A stretch of DNA of 64,000 nucleotides from Diprion similis (taxonomy: Eukaryota > Arthropoda > Insecta > Hymenoptera > Diprionidae): the NCBI RefSeq assembly GCF_021155765.1, contig NC_060111.1, forward strand, positions 5,101,481-5,165,480, in the 5' to 3' direction. Below are positions 61,109-64,000 of this stretch, piece after piece. Under the pieces are notes generated by a model. It did not search any database. It worked only from the letters and a program-made list of their open reading frames with translations, and had not been told where the DNA came from. Each line of letters begins with the position of its first letter. Positions within the stretch are counted from its first letter, which is position 1. Position numbers and translations under genes: made by a program.

Positions 61109-62804
61109 ATCGTTTTAATTAATCTTGAATAGTCGATTAAAAATCTGAACATTCTCCGATATTCAGCACCATATTCTCGTGAAGATTGGATAACATCAGA
61201 CTTCATCTGTGCTTTAATCGTTGTGGTTATATTTAGTGATTTTGAAGTACATACTACATGAAGTCACCGAAATAAAGTTCGTGAATCTTTTCAATGAGAT
61301 GGAATCCTCAGAGTCCAAACTCATTCTGCTTTGGTATCTAGCGTAGCAAGTAGTTTGTTCTATAGATACCAGAATCCTCCGCAATATAATCATGATGCCA
61401 CTGTGTCAAGGACATCGATTCTTTCATACAAAAATTGACGTCGCAATTTACAGTGTGAGACGATTTTGCTCTTGATCAACCTGAATCTTTGTATCGATGA
61501 CGTGCACAAAGGTAAATGAAACAGAAAAAATTCAATTTCATAGAAATGGTTGCCGTATTCATATGAAAGTTGACGATGACGCCCTAAACTGACCTTCGCG
61601 TTTCAGTCAAGAAGATTTTGACACTCACGGTTGAACTACTGCTCCCCAAAGTTCGGAGATCAGAACTTCACAGGAATTCGGATATGAGTTGCTGCACCCA
61701 CGAGGGTTGAATACTAGGGTGTCCTAAAAAATTCACAAAATTATACCACGCAATCTCGACGAATTGCACATCCTCGAAATCTAACTATTTTTGCATTCAG
61801 AGGAAGTGCAATTCGTCTAGATTTACTGGTATCGTGATGTAAATTTTTTTTACAGATAGTAGCACTAATGCTCACTAAAACCTGACAGTTACAGATTTTT
61901 TCAAATGTTATTACTCTTGTAACAAAATACATACCGAGGAAACAAGTTTTTCCCATGTTATTTCCATAAGAAACTTCAACCACGAAGCGGACTATCCCAG
62001 AGTTGACGTAGAAATCTGAAAAAATTAGGCAATTGTTTTCGAATTATTTGAAGTCGATTTGGGGGGTGGCGTGGCAAAAGTTCTTCAACACCCTAAATGA
62101 GGGATACTACGATACCTTAGTGAACACAATGGCTCCTAAACTTGATTGACTTGGCTCTACATATACCATTTGAATGCAATTAATTCTGCTTTCGTGTACT
62201 TACCGTGGTATTCAAAAAACATGCTAAATAGATGATGGCTTGATTGACGTGGTCCAGCTTGTCCTTTAAGTAAGACCAGTAAATTGGCCAATCACCAGCT
62301 GGCTGGTGATTACAACTAATAAGGAACCCTAGGTAGTTCGCCCTTTCCGATTTTGATCTAGTTCACATATGTTGTAGTACATCGAAAACTAATTCACACG
62401 CATATCTTTTTATCTGCTGATAAATGGTCTAGTGGGGTGAAAATTACCCCAGAGATGGACACGCAACGGGGTGATTCCTTGATGCACTTGATGAATTTGA
62501 ATGAAATCAATGCTGAAATGTTTATATTTATTCATGATTAAAACATTACTATCGGCGTATCTCAGCACCTGAGTTCGTTTCCTGTCTCTGGTCGCGTTGA
62601 CTACAACATATATGATCTGAATCCAAATCAGACGGGACGACCTACCTAAGGTTCCTTGTAAGTTTAGCCACTATTAACCGAATTTAACTTCTTTAATTTG
62701 TAAATGTTGTTTCAGCAGCGTTAATTGTAAAATCATTTCACCGGATTTTCCTTTATATGAGGTTGCGTAAATATGAGGTGATTTCTAGAACTTTCTGCTA
62801 TATT
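61109..62804. other. Intergenic region SP5-SP4
   Basis: No gene is firmly supported. A speculative three-exon minus-strand small reading frame (62222-61668) with phase-compatible GT-AG junctions is described under findings. A 9-bp-stem hairpin at 62290-62311 is listed separately. Confidence 0.4.
62290..62311. repeat. Perfect hairpin AATCACCAG-CTGG-CTGGTGATT
   Basis: Nine-base arms around a four-base loop. No run of T follows on either strand that would suggest a transcription stop. Significance unknown. Confidence 0.7.
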
Positions 62805-62810
62805 TTTATT
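62805..62810 (-). terminator. Polyadenylation signal AATAAA for SP5
   Basis: Canonical AATAAA on the minus strand, about 79 nt downstream of the SP5 stop codon. Confidence 0.65.
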
Positions 62811-62888
62811 GGTATTACAACATCGGGAATGAAATGAAACTTCGTAATCAATCGGAAGGCTGGCCAGGTGCAGTTGATAGTCTGCTTC

Positions 62889-63905
62889 TTAGACTCCAGA
62901 GTTCTCGCTGATCCAGTCGCGGTAGTAAGCGACTTCGGTGTAAGCACCGGGCCATCCAGCTCGGGCGCATCCGTTACCCCAGGAAACGACACCAGCAAGT
63001 ACATCATCGATCGCAAGAGGACCGCCAGAGTCACCCTGGCAAGCATCCTTGCCTCCGTCAGTGTAAGCGGCGCAGATTTGACCGTCGGGAATTCCTCCGT
63101 AGACGCTGTAGGCACTGCTGCAGTCAGCCTTGGAGATAATTGGGACCTCGACGATCTGGAGGACGGTGGAAGCGCTGCCTCCCTCGGTGGTGGTGCCCCA
63201 TCCGGTGATGACGGCGGTAGCACCAACTTCGGCTTCCTGGTCCTGATCGTACAAAGTAATGGCGGCGCGGGTTGAGTCCAGGGTGAGAGCTGACTCCAAT
63301 TTCATCAGAGCAATGTCGTTGATCGGGATTCCATAGCTGTTTGATGCGTAGTCGCTATGGCTGATGATGGAGGAAACGGAGGTTACGCTACCGCCGCTGT
63401 TGGAGTTGGTGGATCCAGCACGGATGGTGAACCAGGAACTGGGGTAGACTATGCAGTGAGCAGCGGTCAGGATCCAGGTGTCGGAAATAATGGCGCCACC
63501 GCAAATGCTGGAGCCGAAAATCTGGAGAGATACCTGGTAGGGCACTTCAGTGATGTCGACATCCTCACCACCAACGATACGGCCGGTTGGGCTCAGCGAA
63601 TTCAGGAGAGACCTGGGGGACGCAGCTAGAACACAGATTTGCGAGCTTTCGTGAAACGGTGGACAGTCGTTGAGTTATGGTATTTTCATTTGGTCATATG
63701 TTTTTTAGGGTTGAATATCTGAGACAGATTCGAAGGAACGAATGATCAAAGGTGTAAGAAATTTTCAAGCACTTCCGCACGTAAAAAGCAGAGCGAAGGT
63801 GATTTACTTCGAAAAAATTTTTATTTTTATTGAAAAGTATTCTCCACAAGATTGTTACTTACCAGCAACAGCCACGAGGGCGAGCAGGACCGAAACTTTC
63901 AGCAT
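62889..63905 (-). CDS. SP5: secreted trypsin
   Basis: Exons 63905-63863 (43 nt) and 63625-62889 flank a 237-nt phase-1 intron and encode 259 residues. The intron acceptor ends in TAG. The signal peptide is MLKVSVLLALVAVA; the propeptide ends at Arg30 before IVGG. The triad is complete: His71 (TAAHC), Asp118 (NDIALM), Ser214 (GDSGGP). Asp208, Gly231 and Gly241 predict cleavage after Arg or Lys. The six fold cysteines are 56/72, 183/199 and 210/234. The stretch around IVGGEDVDITEVPYQVSLQ is almost identical at the DNA level to SP2, although SP2 is not its neighbour, which suggests a recent duplication or gene conversion. No N-glycosylation sequon is present. A digestive role is inferred from the family. 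Confidence 0.93.
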
Positions 63906-63976
63906 TCTTGGAACCGTGCTGGATGCTTTGGCTTCTGAAGTCTGGATGGAAGTTGGTTCTCATCCAGCCGTTAACT

Positions 63977-63985
63977 CTTTTTATA
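63977..63985 (-). promoter_or_regulatory. SP5 TATA box
   Basis: TATAAAAAG on the minus strand, 80 bp upstream of the ATG, the same box as in SP3. Upstream elements lie beyond the window. Confidence 0.6.
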
Positions 63986-64000
63986 ATATTGTGGCAACGA

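Noticed and set aside
1-64000. tRNA, rRNA, snRNA genes and CRISPR arrays
   Set aside because: Scanned by eye for T-loop consensus, conserved rRNA cores and regularly spaced repeats; none was convincing. A tRNAscan or Rfam search would be decisive.

Overview
This is a eukaryotic nuclear window, most likely from an insect. Support comes from two-exon trypsin-family genes with GT-AG introns, TATA boxes and AATAAA/ATTAAA signals, and from abundant microsatellites, homopolymers and small inverted-repeat transposons. The C-terminal Ser-Gly-Val ending and propeptide style of the trypsins recall hymenopteran digestive trypsins, perhaps a sawfly-grade lineage. That placement is inference only.

Layout. 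Positions 1-52 kb are gene-poor, AT-rich DNA in which I could not support any intact protein-coding gene. It holds a tandem duplication at the left edge, a broken ankyrin-repeat pseudogene (about 6.0-6.4 kb, minus strand), at least eight palindromic or terminal-inverted-repeat elements (about 8.4, 13.6-14.2, 18.5, 28.2, 30.6, 31.9/33.2, 36.6 and 47.5 kb), a Tc1-like transposon end at 19.9 kb, many microsatellites, and an unusual series of long poly-C/poly-G tracts between 19 and 48 kb. A GC-rich block able to form several hairpins lies at 51.8-52.3 kb.

Positions 52.9-64 kb carry a head-to-tail cluster of five trypsin-like serine protease genes, all on the minus strand, in transcription order SP5 (63.9 kb), SP4 (61.0 kb), SP3 (58.6 kb), SP2 (56.0 kb), SP1 (54.0 kb). 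All five have a 43-46 nt first exon that encodes the signal peptide, one short phase-1 intron, and a second exon encoding the propeptide and the whole chymotrypsin-fold domain. Each has a TATA box 61-80 bp upstream of the ATG. Four also share an upstream ATTTAATCA-like element, and three of those have a GATA site close to the TATA box.

Three genes (SP2, SP4, SP5) encode complete trypsins with His-Asp-Ser and Asp189. Two (SP1, SP3) have lost catalytic residues but keep all six structural cysteines and the activation site, so they look like secreted non-catalytic serine protease homologues made alongside active trypsins. SP4 is also distinct in carrying six N-glycosylation sequons and an extra cysteine.

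Between SP3 and SP4 lies a decayed Penelope-like retroelement fragment (GIY-YIG endonuclease remnant followed by a hammerhead-like motif). The most biologically interesting content is the mixed active/inactive protease cluster with a shared promoter design.
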